This document shows positions 34,717 to 45,112 of a DNA stretch of 49,752 bases, piece by piece; the stretch's first letter is position 1; every line of letters starts with the position of its first letter. The translations under genes and the position numbers were made by a program. Under the pieces are notes generated by a model. It was not told the origin of the DNA. It searched no databases and saw nothing but the letters and a program-made list of their open reading frames with translations. Source of the stretch: an uncultured Bacteroidales bacterium (lineage in GTDB: Bacteria; Bacteroidota; Bacteroidia; Bacteroidales; FEN-979). Location: contig CAIJYT010000037.1 in NCBI GenBank assembly GCA_903824935.1, forward strand, positions 1 through 49,752. Direction: 5' to 3'.

Positions 34717-35209
34717 ACTGGTCAGCGACCAGCAGTTTACCTGGCCTGAAATGACACCCCAGGATTGGCTGATGGAAGTTGTTTCGGTGGTCGGACTGGT
34801 TTCCATGTTAGCCTTTATAGTGTATTATTTCCCGAAACTGCCAGGGATGATACCGGTTCAGTATAATGCTGAAGGCATTCCCCGGGGTCTTGGCAGTCGT
34901 TACCAGATATGGATAATCCCGGCAATAACTTTGTTTATACACCTGATTCTGCCATTAAAGGAGAGACTCAGCCCGCTTATCCGAAGTTCCAGGTTCCTTA
35001 AAAGGGTGAATACCCAGACCCAGTTCAATTCCAGGGTCCGCCTGATCAGGTACAACAAAATGATCATTACCTGGGGCTTATTTTATATTTCGGCTTCAAC
35101 GGTCAGGGTCGCCCTCCATGCCGGGCAGGGGGTGGCTGATTGGTTTCCATGGGTGTTCCTTACACTGCTAATATTACCCTTGTTGTATTACCGGTTATTT
35201 GTAAAATAG
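34682..35209 (+). CDS. DUF1648-like membrane protein
   Basis: About 175 residues with four or so hydrophobic segments: EVVSVVGLVSMLAFIVYYF, IWIIPAITLFIHLIL, MIITWGLFYISASTV and WVFLTLLILPLLYYRLF. The loop LPGMIPVQYNAEGIPRGLGSR matches the DUF1648 motif (PxxIPxHxxxxGxP type). The start is uncertain: the ATG at 34682 overlaps the hydrolase by 35 nt, and an ATG at 34751 starts MTPQDWLM and would avoid the overlap. Function is unknown. It ends the SPFH-microgene-hydrolase run. Confidence 0.75.
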   Translation: MKWLNLSTLQNKLVSDQQFTWPEMTPQDWLMEVVSVVGLVSMLAFIVYYFPKLPGMIPVQYNAEGIPRGLGSRYQIWIIPAITLFIHLILPLKERLSPLIRSSRFLKRVNTQTQFNSRVRLIRYNKMIITWGLFYISASTVRVALHAGQGVADWFPWVFLTLLILPLLYYRLFVK

Positions 35210-35259
35210 CATCTTTCAGGACAGATCAATAAATTTGTTCATCTTACCTGATGATAACG

Positions 35260-35280
35260 GATCAATGATCAATGATCACT
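35260..35280 (+). repeat. GATCAAT heptamer repeat
   Basis: GATCAAT, GATCAAT and GATCACT in tandem, 7 bp before the tyrS -7 box. Confidence 0.75.
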
Positions 35281-35286
35281 ATTTCT

Positions 35287-35294
35287 TACCTTTG
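35287..35294 (+). promoter_or_regulatory. Bacteroidota -7 box for tyrS
   Basis: TACCTTTG matches TAnnTTTG exactly, 17 nt before the ATG at 35312. Confidence 0.55.
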
Positions 35295-35311
35295 CCTTAA
35301 ATTACTTCAGA

Positions 35312-36598
35312 ATGAATTTTATTGAAGAACTGAGGTGGAGGGGCATGATCCACGATATAAGTCCGGGCACTGAAGAAGAACTTGCAAAAGGCATAACTTC
35401 AGCCTACATAGGTTATGATCCTACCTCCGATTCTCTGCATATCGGCAATCTCGCTTCCATAATGATGCTGGTTCACCTTCAGAAGGCAGGGCATAAACCC
35501 TTTGCATTGGTTGGGGGAGCCACCGGGATGATTGGCGATCCTTCAGGGAAATCCGAAGAAAGGAACCTCCTTGATGAAAACATTCTCAGGCATAACCAGG
35601 AATGCATTCGTAAACAACTCGAGAAATTCCTCGACTTCAGCTGCGGTTTGAACTCAGCCGAGATGGTTAACAATTACGACTGGACAAAAGATTTTTCTTT
35701 CCTTCATTTTCTTCGTGATGTTGGAAAGCATATCACTGTCAACTACATGATTGCCAAAGACTCAGTGAAAAACCGCATGAACTCGGGTACCGGTATTTCT
35801 TTTACCGAATTCAGTTACCAGCTAGTTCAGGGTTATGATTTTTGCTGGCTCTTCGAGCATAAGAATGTTAAACTCCAGATGGGTGGTTCCGACCAATGGG
35901 GTAATATTGTTACAGGCACCGAACTCATTCGGCGCAAACTTGCCGGAGAAGCTTATGCCATCACATGCCCCCTTATCACCAAAACCGACGGAGGCAAATT
36001 CGGCAAGACCGAAAGCGGAAATGTATGGCTTGACCCTAAAAAAACCAGCCCCTACAAATTTTACCAGTTCTGGCTTAATACTTCGGATGAGGATGCAGCC
36101 CAGTACATTAAAAAGTTCACTTTATTGAACAGCGAAGAGGTGAATTCCATTGTTGCCGAACATCAGCAGGCTCCTCATCTGAGAGTGTTGCAGAAATCCC
36201 TCGCAAAAGATATAACAGTAAGGGTTCATTCTGAGCAGGACTACCAGTCGGCCCTGGAAGCCAGCGAGATCCTTTTCGGCAAAGGCACCAATGAATCCCT
36301 GAAAAATTTATCGGAAGAAACCCTGCTTTCGGTATTTGAAGGAGTTCCCCAATGCGAAATTGCATCTTCTTACCTTGTATCCGGCATCAGTATGGTCGAT
36401 TTTCTATCATCCCGCACCGGTATCTTTTCTTCCAACGGCGAAGCCCGCCGTATGCTCAAAGAAGGCGGAGTTCAGTTGAACAAACAGAAAGCAACCGAAG
36501 AATTATCAGTCAATGAGTCCTTTCTTCTTAACGAAAAATACATTCTTGTTCAAAAAGGCAAGAAAAATTATTATCTTGTGATAGCAAAATCTAATTAA
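35312..36598 (+). CDS. tyrS: Tyrosine--tRNA ligase
   Basis: Class I aminoacyl-tRNA synthetase charging tRNA-Tyr, 428 residues. The HIGH-type motif is HIGN in DSLHIGNL. The tyrosine-binding region includes YQLVQGYDF and GGSDQWGN. The KMSKS-type motif is KFGKT. A C-terminal S4-like RNA-binding domain starts near [11 protein letters not shown]. It has its own -7 box and ends 8 nt before the first T9SS surface protein gene. Confidence 0.96.
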   Translation: MNFIEELRWRGMIHDISPGTEEELAKGITSAYIGYDPTSDSLHIGNLASIMMLVHLQKAGHKPFALVGGATGMIGDPSGKSEERNLLDENILRHNQECIRKQLEKFLDFSCGLNSAEMVNNYDWTKDFSFLHFLRDVGKHITVNYMIAKDSVKNRMNSGTGISFTEFSYQLVQGYDFCWLFEHKNVKLQMGGSDQWGNIVTGTELIRRKLAGEAYAITCPLITKTDGGKFGKTESGNVWLDPKKTSPYKFYQFWLNTSDEDAAQYIKKFTLLNSEEVNSIVAEHQQAPHLRVLQKSLAKDITVRVHSEQDYQSALEASEILFGKGTNESLKNLSEETLLSVFEGVPQCEIASSYLVSGISMVDFLSSRTGIFSSNGEARRMLKEGGVQLNKQKATEELSVNESFLLNEKYILVQKGKKNYYLVIAKSN

Positions 36599-36606
36599 AC
36601 AGTCTT

Positions 36607-38853
36607 ATGAAAACATTTTACACAAAATCTCACAGCCCATTTCTCCTGAGGGCTGTTACATTATTCTTCATCCTCCTGGTTGTCTGTTTTTTACCAGGAA
36701 CTCTCCATGCACAATGGAACCCCAACACTTCTGTTAACATCCAGATTTCCAGTTTGACCGTGGCAGATATGCAACAAGCCAACACATCTGACGGAAAAAC
36801 CTGGATTGCATATTATGCCGAAGTAGCAGGAAATTATAATATGATGGCCCAGCTGATCGATGCAAACGGTTATAAACTACTGGGAACCGACGGGGTCCTT
36901 GTTGACAGTCATCCTTCCAGTTCAGCCACCTTTGTGTTCAACGTTTGTGTTGACGCTTCCAATAACCTCATCATAGGCATGCAGGATGAAAGGCAGGCTG
37001 GGAACATGCAGGCTGTTACTTACAAGGTCTCACAAACCGGAACAATGATGTGGGGTGCCGATGGCATCGTCCTTGGCGGCGGGCTTGCACCTTATCCTGC
37101 TGCATTAAGCACCGGGGAAGTTGTCATCGCATGGATTGAATCGAACAGTAATACCCTTAAGCTTCAGAAGATTACAACCAACGGTACCGCCGCATGGACC
37201 ATCCCGATTTCTATTATGGTGGGTTCATCTACGACCACACGCGGTCAGATTGTTGGCTGTAATGCAGGGAAATTTACCGTGGTATATCAGAAAGGTGGTA
37301 TGTACACCACCTTATATGCGCAGATGTTTGACAATTCGGGGACTGCCCTGTACGCACCTTTGCAGATCTGTACACAGACTACTGCTGCCTACCGGTATTA
37401 TTCAATCGCAGTTGAAGCCGACACCACATACTTTGGCTATTACAGCTCCGTCGGCAACCGCTTTAACTCCTTTCTCCAGAGGATCAACCCCGACGGAACC
37501 ATTCCCTGGGGGATGAACGGTTCAAATTTCAACACATCCACCGGCACAAACGACAGTTACCAGATGACCACAAACATCAACCATGCTCCCGGTTCAAACT
37601 ATGTATGGTCTGTATGTACTTTTAGTAATCCTAATCAGACCATCTATGGGATCTATGTTCAGAAATTTTTGAAAACGACTGGTGAAAGACAGCTCACCGA
37701 TGCAGGAAAAGTGGTCTATCCCATTGGCACCAGCATGTATACCCAGGCCGGCGATCTTGCATTGATAAATGACGCCCCGATGTTCATGTACTATATTTCC
37801 AATTATAAGATCTATGCTACAAGGCTTGATGCAACCGGGAACTTCGTGTGGCCTGGCAACCAGGTAGAAATAAGTTCAACCACAGCATCTGCCGGAAATG
37901 GTAAAATGCGTTACCAGTTTACACCGGTAGGCCCTAACAGGTGTGCCGGTACATGGACTGAGAAAAGAGGGAGTACATACATGGGATATGCTCAGGGCAT
38001 TTCTATAGGCGGGCTCACCGGTGTTGTCGTTGCGACCCAGGGAAGTGTTCCTGCTGAGATAACAACCGACCAGGGAACCTTGCAGCTTGTTGCCACGGTA
38101 TACCCTTCAACCGCCGACCAGACAGTTACCTGGAGTATAGTTCCGGGAACCGGGGCAGCAACCATCAGTTCAACCGGTCTTGTAACTGCTCTTGCAAACG
38201 GGACAGTTTATGGAGTTGCAACTGCTCTTCAGGACAATTCGGTGTCTGATTCACTGCTTATCACCCTTACCAATCAGACTGCAGCGGCACCTACCGTAGT
38301 AACCTTACCCGCGACCAGTGTCACTTCCGATGGTGCAACCGTTAACGGCACAGTAAATGCCAATACGCTATCCACTACCGCATCCTTTGACTATGGCACA
38401 ACCACATTTTACAATCATACCATCGCCGCCAATCCTCCTACTATAACCGGGAATACAACAACACCGGTTTCCGCGACCATTACCGGACTTACTCCCAATA
38501 CCTTATATCATTACCGGGTGAAAGGAATAAACGCTGCAGGTACATCAACGGGCGCCGACCTCACCTTCTCAACAGGCAATGTCGGAGTAAGCGAAAAAGA
38601 TGCTTTGAATGTGGAGATCAGTCCCGTGCCAAACCATGGGCAGTTCACCATCACGATCAACAGCGGTTCAAAAATCAGCTTCACGCTGGAGATTTATAAT
38701 AATCTGGGAGTGAAGATATACGGCCAGCCCATTAACTCAGACGGGCTTACCGCCGTTCCCGTTGACCTTGGTTCTGTGCAGGCAGGACTTTATACAGTTA
38801 TCTTACATAATTCCGAAACCAGCATTATAAGGAAGGTTTCGATTAACAGGTAA
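36607..38853 (+). CDS. T9SS type A cargo protein with Ig-like domains (short paralogue)
   Basis: 748-residue predicted surface protein. A signal peptide ending TLHAQ is followed by a large domain (WNPNTSVNIQISSLTVADMQ to about residue 475) that is shared with the 1355-residue protein encoded at 40894. A Big_2-like domain (ATQGSVPAEITTDQG, about 475-558), one fibronectin-type-III-like domain (about 560-655) and a T9SS type A sorting domain (EISPVPNHGQFTITI to KVSINR) complete it. The N-terminal domain has repeated WxxxG-type beta segments; its ligand is unknown. A terminator follows. Confidence 0.85.
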   Translation: MKTFYTKSHSPFLLRAVTLFFILLVVCFLPGTLHAQWNPNTSVNIQISSLTVADMQQANTSDGKTWIAYYAEVAGNYNMMAQLIDANGYKLLGTDGVLVDSHPSSSATFVFNVCVDASNNLIIGMQDERQAGNMQAVTYKVSQTGTMMWGADGIVLGGGLAPYPAALSTGEVVIAWIESNSNTLKLQKITTNGTAAWTIPISIMVGSSTTTRGQIVGCNAGKFTVVYQKGGMYTTLYAQMFDNSGTALYAPLQICTQTTAAYRYYSIAVEADTTYFGYYSSVGNRFNSFLQRINPDGTIPWGMNGSNFNTSTGTNDSYQMTTNINHAPGSNYVWSVCTFSNPNQTIYGIYVQKFLKTTGERQLTDAGKVVYPIGTSMYTQAGDLALINDAPMFMYYISNYKIYATRLDATGNFVWPGNQVEISSTTASAGNGKMRYQFTPVGPNRCAGTWTEKRGSTYMGYAQGISIGGLTGVVVATQGSVPAEITTDQGTLQLVATVYPSTADQTVTWSIVPGTGAATISSTGLVTALANGTVYGVATALQDNSVSDSLLITLTNQTAAAPTVVTLPATSVTSDGATVNGTVNANTLSTTASFDYGTTTFYNHTIAANPPTITGNTTTPVSATITGLTPNTLYHYRVKGINAAGTSTGADLTFSTGNVGVSEKDALNVEISPVPNHGQFTITINSGSKISFTLEIYNNLGVKIYGQPINSDGLTAVPVDLGSVQAGLYTVILHNSETSIIRKVSINR

Positions 38854-38870
38854 AATAAAAATGAATCTGG

Positions 38871-38905
38871 AAGGTCCCGCCTGAGACAGCCGGGACCTTT
38901 TTTTT
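38871..38905 (+). terminator. Rho-independent terminator after the short T9SS surface protein gene
   Basis: Stem AAGGTCCCG / CGGGACCTT around the loop CCTGAGACAGC, running into eight T. It ends 38 bp before the start of the next gene. Confidence 0.9.
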
Positions 38906-38943
38906 ATATATTCGTATTGGGTTTAGGAAAATACCGGACTGCC

Positions 38944-40719
38944 ATGCGTATCCTGCTTTCCTTTTTATTCTTCTTTTACATTTCGCCGGTTTCGGCATTA
39001 GTTACAAATTACTCCTTTCTTAAAAAGGCGGAATCCCATTATAAATCGGTTCTGGCAAACTCGCCCCAGCAAAGCGGCGGTAAGAAAACGATTGATTCGT
39101 CCTTGAACACCAGGGATTCTGTCCGTTTTCAGGAAGCTTATCATTTATCATTCCAGATCGGGCTGTTTTTACTTGAACAGGGTAAGCATGCCAAAGCTTT
39201 GGACATTTTTAATGATATGCGGCAATACCTGGAAACGAAAACAATTAAAACCAAAGAAGACGAGAACAGGATAGGATCACTTTACCTGGTGATTGGAGCC
39301 ATCTATGAAGAAACCGGTTTATGGAACGACGCCCTGGCAATGTATATGAATTCACTCCAGATATGCAATAAAACCGACAACCAGGCAGGCAAGGCCAGGG
39401 TTTATAATAATATCGGTGTGTTGTATTATAAACGCAATGAAAATAATAAAGCCGAGGAACTCTTTAATAAAGCCATTGCTATTAATAAATCCTTTAACAT
39501 CCGTCCCGAGCTTTTCAATAATTATAACAACCTCGTAGGGATCTATAAAGCCCGTCATAATACAGCAAAGGCCCTGGAATATGAATTAATCGCCTTGAAT
39601 CAACTGGATATAAACAAGAATTTTTACGATCTGTCCATCGTTTATTCAAATATTGGCAATTTGTACCAGGATATTGGCAACCTCATAGTCGCTTTATCAT
39701 ATTACCAGCAGGCTGCCGGTATACAGAAGAGTAAATCCTTCCAGGTAGGTCTGATGAGAACGTACTTATCTATTTCATCGGTGTACGAGAGTCTTCATAA
39801 ACCTGATTCAGCAATATTTTATATCAATGAATCATTAAGACTAGCTGATATTCTGAATAATCCATCTCAAAAACTGATTGCATACAAAGAATCCGCAAGG
39901 TATTTCGAGAAAACCGGCAATTACAAGACCGCATATAATCTGTACTCCAAATATGTGTTCCTGAACGACTCCCTCGAGAAGTTGAACAGCCTTACGAAGA
40001 TTGAACAAATACAGGCTGTTTACGAAGTGATCAATAAAGAGAAAGACAATAAAATACTGCAGCAGAAAGTCAATCTCCAGCAGCTGGCTATTCAGCGGCA
40101 AAGGTTTGTGCTTCTTGGTGCTGTGGCGATAGTAATTTTCTTCATTTATTTCGTCTTAAACCTGATCAGGAATAATAAGAGGGAAAGAAAAAAAAACCAG
40201 AAGATCATAGAACAGGCAGATCTTTTACACAAACAGGAAAAAGACTTTCTTATTAATAAAGAACACTCCCTTGAACTTGAACTCGATTATAAAAATCGCC
40301 AGCTCACTTCATATGCATTACACCTGGCAAGGAACAACGAATTTGTCCAGAGAACAACAGACGACCTGAAACAAATCCTTCTCGGCATCAACCCCAGGGA
40401 GAAGGAAAGAACCGAAAGGATAAAACAAATGATCTCCGACCTTCATCAATATTCATCAGGCCATGATTGGGAAGAATTTCGTTTGTATTTCGAGGAAGTT
40501 CATCAGTCATTCGAAAAAAATCTCAACACAGCTTATCCTGAATTATCACCCAATGATAAAAAGATCTGCGCCTTATTAAAACTTGGACTCTCAACTAAAG
40601 AAATTGCATCCATCACTTTCAGGGAATTGCGTAGTGTTGAATCGGCAAGGAACCGTCTCAGGAAGAAACTAGGCCTTGCAGCCGATGTCAATATCCATAC
40701 TTTTCTTTCACAATTTTAA
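38944..40719 (+). CDS. TPR sensor protein with transmembrane helix and LuxR-type HTH
   Basis: 591 residues. The signal peptide MRILLSFLFFFYISPVSA leads to a periplasmic tetratricopeptide domain (about residues 60-370; e.g. VYNNIGVLYYKRNENNKAEE, VYSNIGNLYQDIGN). A transmembrane helix (FVLLGAVAIVIFFIYFVLNLI) and a cytoplasmic coiled coil follow. The C-terminal helix-turn-helix reads LSPNDKKICALLKLGLSTKE and ends at FLSQF. This plan is common in Bacteroidota one-component regulators. It sits between two paralogous T9SS surface protein genes and may regulate them. I chose the ATG at 38944; the in-frame TTG at 38917 adds residues before the signal peptide. Confidence 0.88.
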   Translation: MRILLSFLFFFYISPVSALVTNYSFLKKAESHYKSVLANSPQQSGGKKTIDSSLNTRDSVRFQEAYHLSFQIGLFLLEQGKHAKALDIFNDMRQYLETKTIKTKEDENRIGSLYLVIGAIYEETGLWNDALAMYMNSLQICNKTDNQAGKARVYNNIGVLYYKRNENNKAEELFNKAIAINKSFNIRPELFNNYNNLVGIYKARHNTAKALEYELIALNQLDINKNFYDLSIVYSNIGNLYQDIGNLIVALSYYQQAAGIQKSKSFQVGLMRTYLSISSVYESLHKPDSAIFYINESLRLADILNNPSQKLIAYKESARYFEKTGNYKTAYNLYSKYVFLNDSLEKLNSLTKIEQIQAVYEVINKEKDNKILQQKVNLQQLAIQRQRFVLLGAVAIVIFFIYFVLNLIRNNKRERKKNQKIIEQADLLHKQEKDFLINKEHSLELELDYKNRQLTSYALHLARNNEFVQRTTDDLKQILLGINPREKERTERIKQMISDLHQYSSGHDWEEFRLYFEEVHQSFEKNLNTAYPELSPNDKKICALLKLGLSTKEIASITFRELRSVESARNRLRKKLGLAADVNIHTFLSQF

Positions 40720-40893
40720 TGATTGTATTTCAGCAATTTAACTATTGTTGCCGTAGTATTTTCTCTGCAACTTCTCCCTTTGCAGTAGTATAGATATGGT
40801 ATTATATTATGTAAGTTGTATTTGTGAAATTATTTTTACCTTGAATTATAATCCTGTATTATCCGAAGAAATTTAACATTAACAACAAATACA

Positions 40894-43800
40894 ATGAAAA
40901 CTAACCAAAAAAACCAATTGAGATCAATTTTCAGTTACAGTGTTGCGGTTTTTACATTGTTTGTGCTGCTGGCTGTTTTACCGACAGGACTTCAAGCACA
41001 GTGGAACCCAAATACTTATGTCAATCTTCAGGTATCTGGTTTATCGGATGATGACCAGCAGTCAATTCCCACAACCGACGGAAAAACATGGATAGCTTTC
41101 TACAGCCAAACTGCCGGTAACTACAACATGATGGCCCAGTTGCTTGATGCCAACGGCAATAAACTCCTGGGGCCGGACGGTGTGGTTATAAGCACCCAGA
41201 CATCGGGAAGCGCTATCTATGTATTCAACGTTTGCCTTGATGCCTCGAATAACCTTGTCATAGCCTGCCAGGACCAGAGAATATCAACAATGCAGGCGGT
41301 CTGTTATAAAATTTCACAAACAGGTGCTCAGTTATGGAGTCCGACCGGGGTTATACTGGGAGCAGGGTTGTCACCATATCCTGCTACATTAAGTACAGGC
41401 GAAACAGTTGTTGCATGGAATGAAAGTACCAGCAGCACCTTGAAGATACAAAAGATCTCGGTCGGCGGGATAGCAGAATGGACAACTCCGGTATCTGTTA
41501 TGGTAGGAGCCACTAAAACCACAAGGGGCCAGCTTATTGCAAACACCAATGGAAAATTCACAAATGTTTTCCAGAAAAAAGGCGTAGGTGTTTCAACTAC
41601 CTTATATTCACAAGCATACGATAGTACCGGGCTTGCACTTTATACACCCGTGCAAATCTCAAACCAGACCTCAAGCGGGTCAAGGTATTATTCAATCCTG
41701 ACTGATGCCGATACCACCTATTTCGGTTATTTTGTATCCCAGGGATCAAGGTTTAACTCTTTTTTACAAAGGATTAATATTACCGGGGTCATCCCATGGG
41801 GTATGAACGGCTCAAACTTTAATACATCTGTCGCTTCAACCGATGCTTACCAGATGGTTACAGATATTAATATGACACCGGGGACAAACTACATCTGGTC
41901 GGTCTGTAATTTCTGCAACACCCTTCAGAGCCAGTACGGAATATATGTCCAGAAGTTCCTGAAAACAACCGGGGGCAGGCAGTTCACCGACCAGGCTAAG
42001 GTGCTGTATCCAATCAGTGCAAATTTCGACCAGCATGTCAGCCGCATAACATTGCTCACCGACGGGCCAATGTTCCTGGAGTATGATGTCAATTATAAGA
42101 TCTACGTCATCAGGCTGAACTCCACCGGTGATTTCGTATGGCCGGGCAACAGGGCCGAGATCAGCTCAACCACCGCGACTGCCGGCACCCCGAAAATGAG
42201 GTACAGCTTCACACCTATTGGCGCCAACAGGTGTGCTGGAGTGTGGACCGAGAACAGGGCCAGCGGAGGATACAAGGGATATGCACAGGGTATCACAATC
42301 GGAGGTCTGTGCGGAATCCGCGTTGCCACCCAGGGTAATGTCCCTGCAATCATAAACGTTCCCCTGGGGATCCTGCAGATGGTCGATACTATATCTCCCG
42401 CCACGGCTAACCAGAGCGTCAACTGGAGCATCCGCCCGGGAACCGGGAATGCCACGATAAGCCCCAGCGGCCTTGTATCTGCTGTAAGTAACGGAACCGT
42501 CTGGGCAAAAGCTGTTGCCGTCCAGGACAATACAGTATCTGATTCCCTGCTGATCACGATGACCAACCAGCCGACCCTGCCTGCTGTCATCACCATGGCA
42601 GCAAGCACGGTCACCGGGTACACAGCGGTTCTTAACGGGTCTGTCAACGCTAACTGGGCAAGTACTGCTGTCACCTTCAACTGGGGGCTGACCACGGCCT
42701 ACGGCAACACCATTACCGCCACCCCCTCCACAGTAACAGGGAATACTGTCACAGCTGTGCTTGCCAACCTTACGGGCCTGATCCCAGGAACCACATATCA
42801 TTTCAGGGCAAGCGGGACTAATTTGGTAGGTACGACCAACGGGGCCGACATGACCTTCACTACACAATGGGTCCCGCCTACTGTTGTTACCAATGCTGCC
42901 AGCAACGTAGTCAGCACCTCGGCACAGCTTAACGGGACAGTGACTGCCAACTATGGATCCACGACTGTTTCCTTCGACTGGGGACTTACCACAGCTTACG
43001 GGAACAATGCCGCCGCCTTACCGGGAACGGTTACGGGTAACACAGCCACAGCTGTTAATGCAACCATTCTAAATCTGCAGTGGGCTACAACCTACCATTT
43101 CCGCTGCGTGGGTGTTAATGCAGGAGGAACTACTTATGGCGCCGACCAGGTTTTCAACACCAACTGCCCCATACCTCCCGCACCCGGGGGTATAATCGGT
43201 CCCACTTCTGTTTGCCAGAACCAGATTTACGTTGTTTACCAGGTCGTTGCTGTTCCCAATGCAACCAACTATAACTGGACAGTTCCCGCCGGGGCTTCCA
43301 TCATTGCCGGTGCAGGGACAAACTTCATTACGGTTAACTTCTCAACTACCGCCATTTCAGGTAATATCACCATTACACCCACCAATTTCTGCTCCAGCGG
43401 ACCAACCGGCATCCTTCCAATAACCGTGAACCCAATGCCGGTACCAACAATTTCAGGTTCAACGGCTGCATGCGCACAATACACTAACAACGTTTACACT
43501 ACACAAAGCGGGATGACAGGGTACTTCTGGACGGTCTCTCCTGGAGGCGTCATCACTGCCGGAGCAGGGACCCAGGCAGTTACGGTTACCTGGACCACCA
43601 CGGGAAGCAAGACAGTGACAGTGAATTATAATAACGCCAATGGCTGCACAGCTGCAAACCCCGGAACTTTAACTGTTACCGTGAATGGACTGCCTTCACC
43701 TACAATCAACGGAGCAAGCACACTTTGCGCGAATTCGGGGTATTTCACTTATACCACCGAAACCGGTATGAGTAATTACAACTGGACCATATCCTCGGCA

Positions 43801-44961
43801 GGAACGATAACGGGAGGACAGGGGACTTCTACTATTAATGTACAATGGAATTCAGCAGGAGCCCAAACCCTTAGCGTCAATTACAGCAATGCCGGCGGAT
43901 GCCAGGCCCTTAATCCAACTGTGCTCAACATAACCGTAAATGACATCCCTGCTGCTGCAGGTGCAATCAACGGGACCACCACCGTGTGTGCAGGAGCCCA
44001 GGGTGTGCCTTACTCCGTAGCCTCAATCAGCGGTGCCCAGACCTATGTATGGACCCTGCCCGCCGGCGCTACCATCGCTTCAGGTGCAGGCACCAACATC
44101 ATTTCGGTTAACTATGCCGCAAATGCATCCTCAGGTGCCATCACCGTACAGGGGAACAACCTCTGCGGAAGCGGTGCCGCTTCGCCTGCTCTTAACATCA
44201 CGGTAACACCCATCCCCGCTGCTGCAGGAAGCATTTCAGGTCCAACCTATATTTGCCAGGGTGAAAACGGAGCCATTTACACCGTTCCCGCGATTACCAA
44301 TGCTACCGGTTACACATGGACCGTACCCTCAGGTGCAACCATCACATCAGGTGCAAACACAAACACCATCCATGTTAACTTTAGTTCTTCTGCTTCCTCC
44401 GGCATTGTGACCGTTTTGGGTTCCAATGCCTGCGGTGACGGTGCAAGCTCAAACCTCGTAGTGACCGTTAGCCCGGTTCCCGCAACACCAACCATCACAG
44501 CCAGCGGCTATGTGCTCACTTCAAGCGCAGCCAATGGCAACCAGTGGTATCACGACGGAACTGCAGTAGCAGGCGCCACCAGCCAGACCTATACAGTTCC
44601 TTCCTCGGCCCCCGGCTGGTACTGGACTGTGGTTACACTTGGCCCCTGTTCATCCGACTCCTCAAACCATAAATACATACAGGGTGTGGGAATCGGTGAA
44701 CAGAACAGAGGCGAGATCTCCATCTATCCCGTTCCAAATGACGGACGTTTCAACATCTCCATCAGCAGTGAACAGGAGATATCCTACAAACTTGATATCT
44801 ATAACAGCCTTGGTGTAAAAATTTACGGGGAACAATCCATCACTGTGAAAGGAACCCAGGTAACACCCATCGATCTGGGTTCAGTGGCCAGCGGGCTTTA
44901 CACTATCATACTCCGAAATGCCGACAACCAGGTGATACGTAAGATCCTGGTCAGCAGGTAA
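40894..44961 (+). CDS. Large T9SS type A cargo protein with FN3-like and PKD-like repeats (long paralogue)
   Basis: 1355-residue predicted surface protein. After the signal peptide (ending LQAQ) comes the same roughly 450-residue domain as in the protein encoded at 36607. Then follow a Big_2-like domain (about 480-565), two FN3-like domains (about 567-755) and five or six PKD/Ig-like repeats of about 85 residues. These share motifs such as VCQNQIYVVYQ, NWTVPAGASI and a conserved cysteine pair. A T9SS sorting domain (SIYPVPNDGRFNISI to KILVSR) ends it. The difference from the short paralogue is mostly added repeats. It is probably an adhesin or matrix protein, which is inference. Confidence 0.85.
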   Translation: MKTNQKNQLRSIFSYSVAVFTLFVLLAVLPTGLQAQWNPNTYVNLQVSGLSDDDQQSIPTTDGKTWIAFYSQTAGNYNMMAQLLDANGNKLLGPDGVVISTQTSGSAIYVFNVCLDASNNLVIACQDQRISTMQAVCYKISQTGAQLWSPTGVILGAGLSPYPATLSTGETVVAWNESTSSTLKIQKISVGGIAEWTTPVSVMVGATKTTRGQLIANTNGKFTNVFQKKGVGVSTTLYSQAYDSTGLALYTPVQISNQTSSGSRYYSILTDADTTYFGYFVSQGSRFNSFLQRINITGVIPWGMNGSNFNTSVASTDAYQMVTDINMTPGTNYIWSVCNFCNTLQSQYGIYVQKFLKTTGGRQFTDQAKVLYPISANFDQHVSRITLLTDGPMFLEYDVNYKIYVIRLNSTGDFVWPGNRAEISSTTATAGTPKMRYSFTPIGANRCAGVWTENRASGGYKGYAQGITIGGLCGIRVATQGNVPAIINVPLGILQMVDTISPATANQSVNWSIRPGTGNATISPSGLVSAVSNGTVWAKAVAVQDNTVSDSLLITMTNQPTLPAVITMAASTVTGYTAVLNGSVNANWASTAVTFNWGLTTAYGNTITATPSTVTGNTVTAVLANLTGLIPGTTYHFRASGTNLVGTTNGADMTFTTQWVPPTVVTNAASNVVSTSAQLNGTVTANYGSTTVSFDWGLTTAYGNNAAALPGTVTGNTATAVNATILNLQWATTYHFRCVGVNAGGTTYGADQVFNTNCPIPPAPGGIIGPTSVCQNQIYVVYQVVAVPNATNYNWTVPAGASIIAGAGTNFITVNFSTTAISGNITITPTNFCSSGPTGILPITVNPMPVPTISGSTAACAQYTNNVYTTQSGMTGYFWTVSPGGVITAGAGTQAVTVTWTTTGSKTVTVNYNNANGCTAANPGTLTVTVNGLPSPTINGASTLCANSGYFTYTTETGMSNYNWTISSAGTITGGQGTSTINVQWNSAGAQTLSVNYSNAGGCQALNPTVLNITVNDIPAAAGAINGTTTVCAGAQGVPYSVASISGAQTYVWTLPAGATIASGAGTNIISVNYAANASSGAITVQGNNLCGSGAASPALNITVTPIPAAAGSISGPTYICQGENGAIYTVPAITNATGYTWTVPSGATITSGANTNTIHVNFSSSASSGIVTVLGSNACGDGASSNLVVTVSPVPATPTITASGYVLTSSAANGNQWYHDGTAVAGATSQTYTVPSSAPGWYWTVVTLGPCSSDSSNHKYIQGVGIGEQNRGEISIYPVPNDGRFNISISSEQEISYKLDIYNSLGVKIYGEQSITVKGTQVTPIDLGSVASGLYTIILRNADNQVIRKILVSR

Positions 44962-44963
44962 CC

Positions 44964-45017
44964 CTTTTGCGCAACACCGGCAACCAGGTGATCCGCAAGG
45001 TTCTTGTAAATAAATAA
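44964..45017 (+). pseudogene. Remnant second T9SS C-terminal strand
   Basis: Directly after the stop of the large surface protein gene, in another frame, the DNA encodes LLRNTGNQVIRKVLVNK and a stop. This is a diverged copy of the gene's own last residues (LRNADNQVIRKILVSR). It lacks a start codon and is best read as a leftover of duplication or recombination. Confidence 0.75.
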
Positions 45018-45035
45018 GGTTGATTTGGTTAGTTG

Positions 45036-45066
45036 AAAAAAGCCGTCCTTTCGAACGGCTTTTTTT
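45036..45066. terminator. Bidirectional rho-independent terminator
   Basis: Stem AAAAGCCGT / ACGGCTTTT with loop CCTTTCGA, flanked by an A-run and a T-run. It lies between two convergent genes (ends at 44961 and 45113) and can serve both. Confidence 0.88.
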
Positions 45067-45112
45067 ATTGTTGGACCAGCCTACCGGAATTCTGTAAAAG
45101 AATCTGAAGCAA

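Noticed and set aside
40720-40893. Promoter of the large T9SS surface gene
   Set aside because: Only a TTG followed by TACCTTGA, which lacks one base of the TAnnTTTG box, is visible; too weak to list as a feature.
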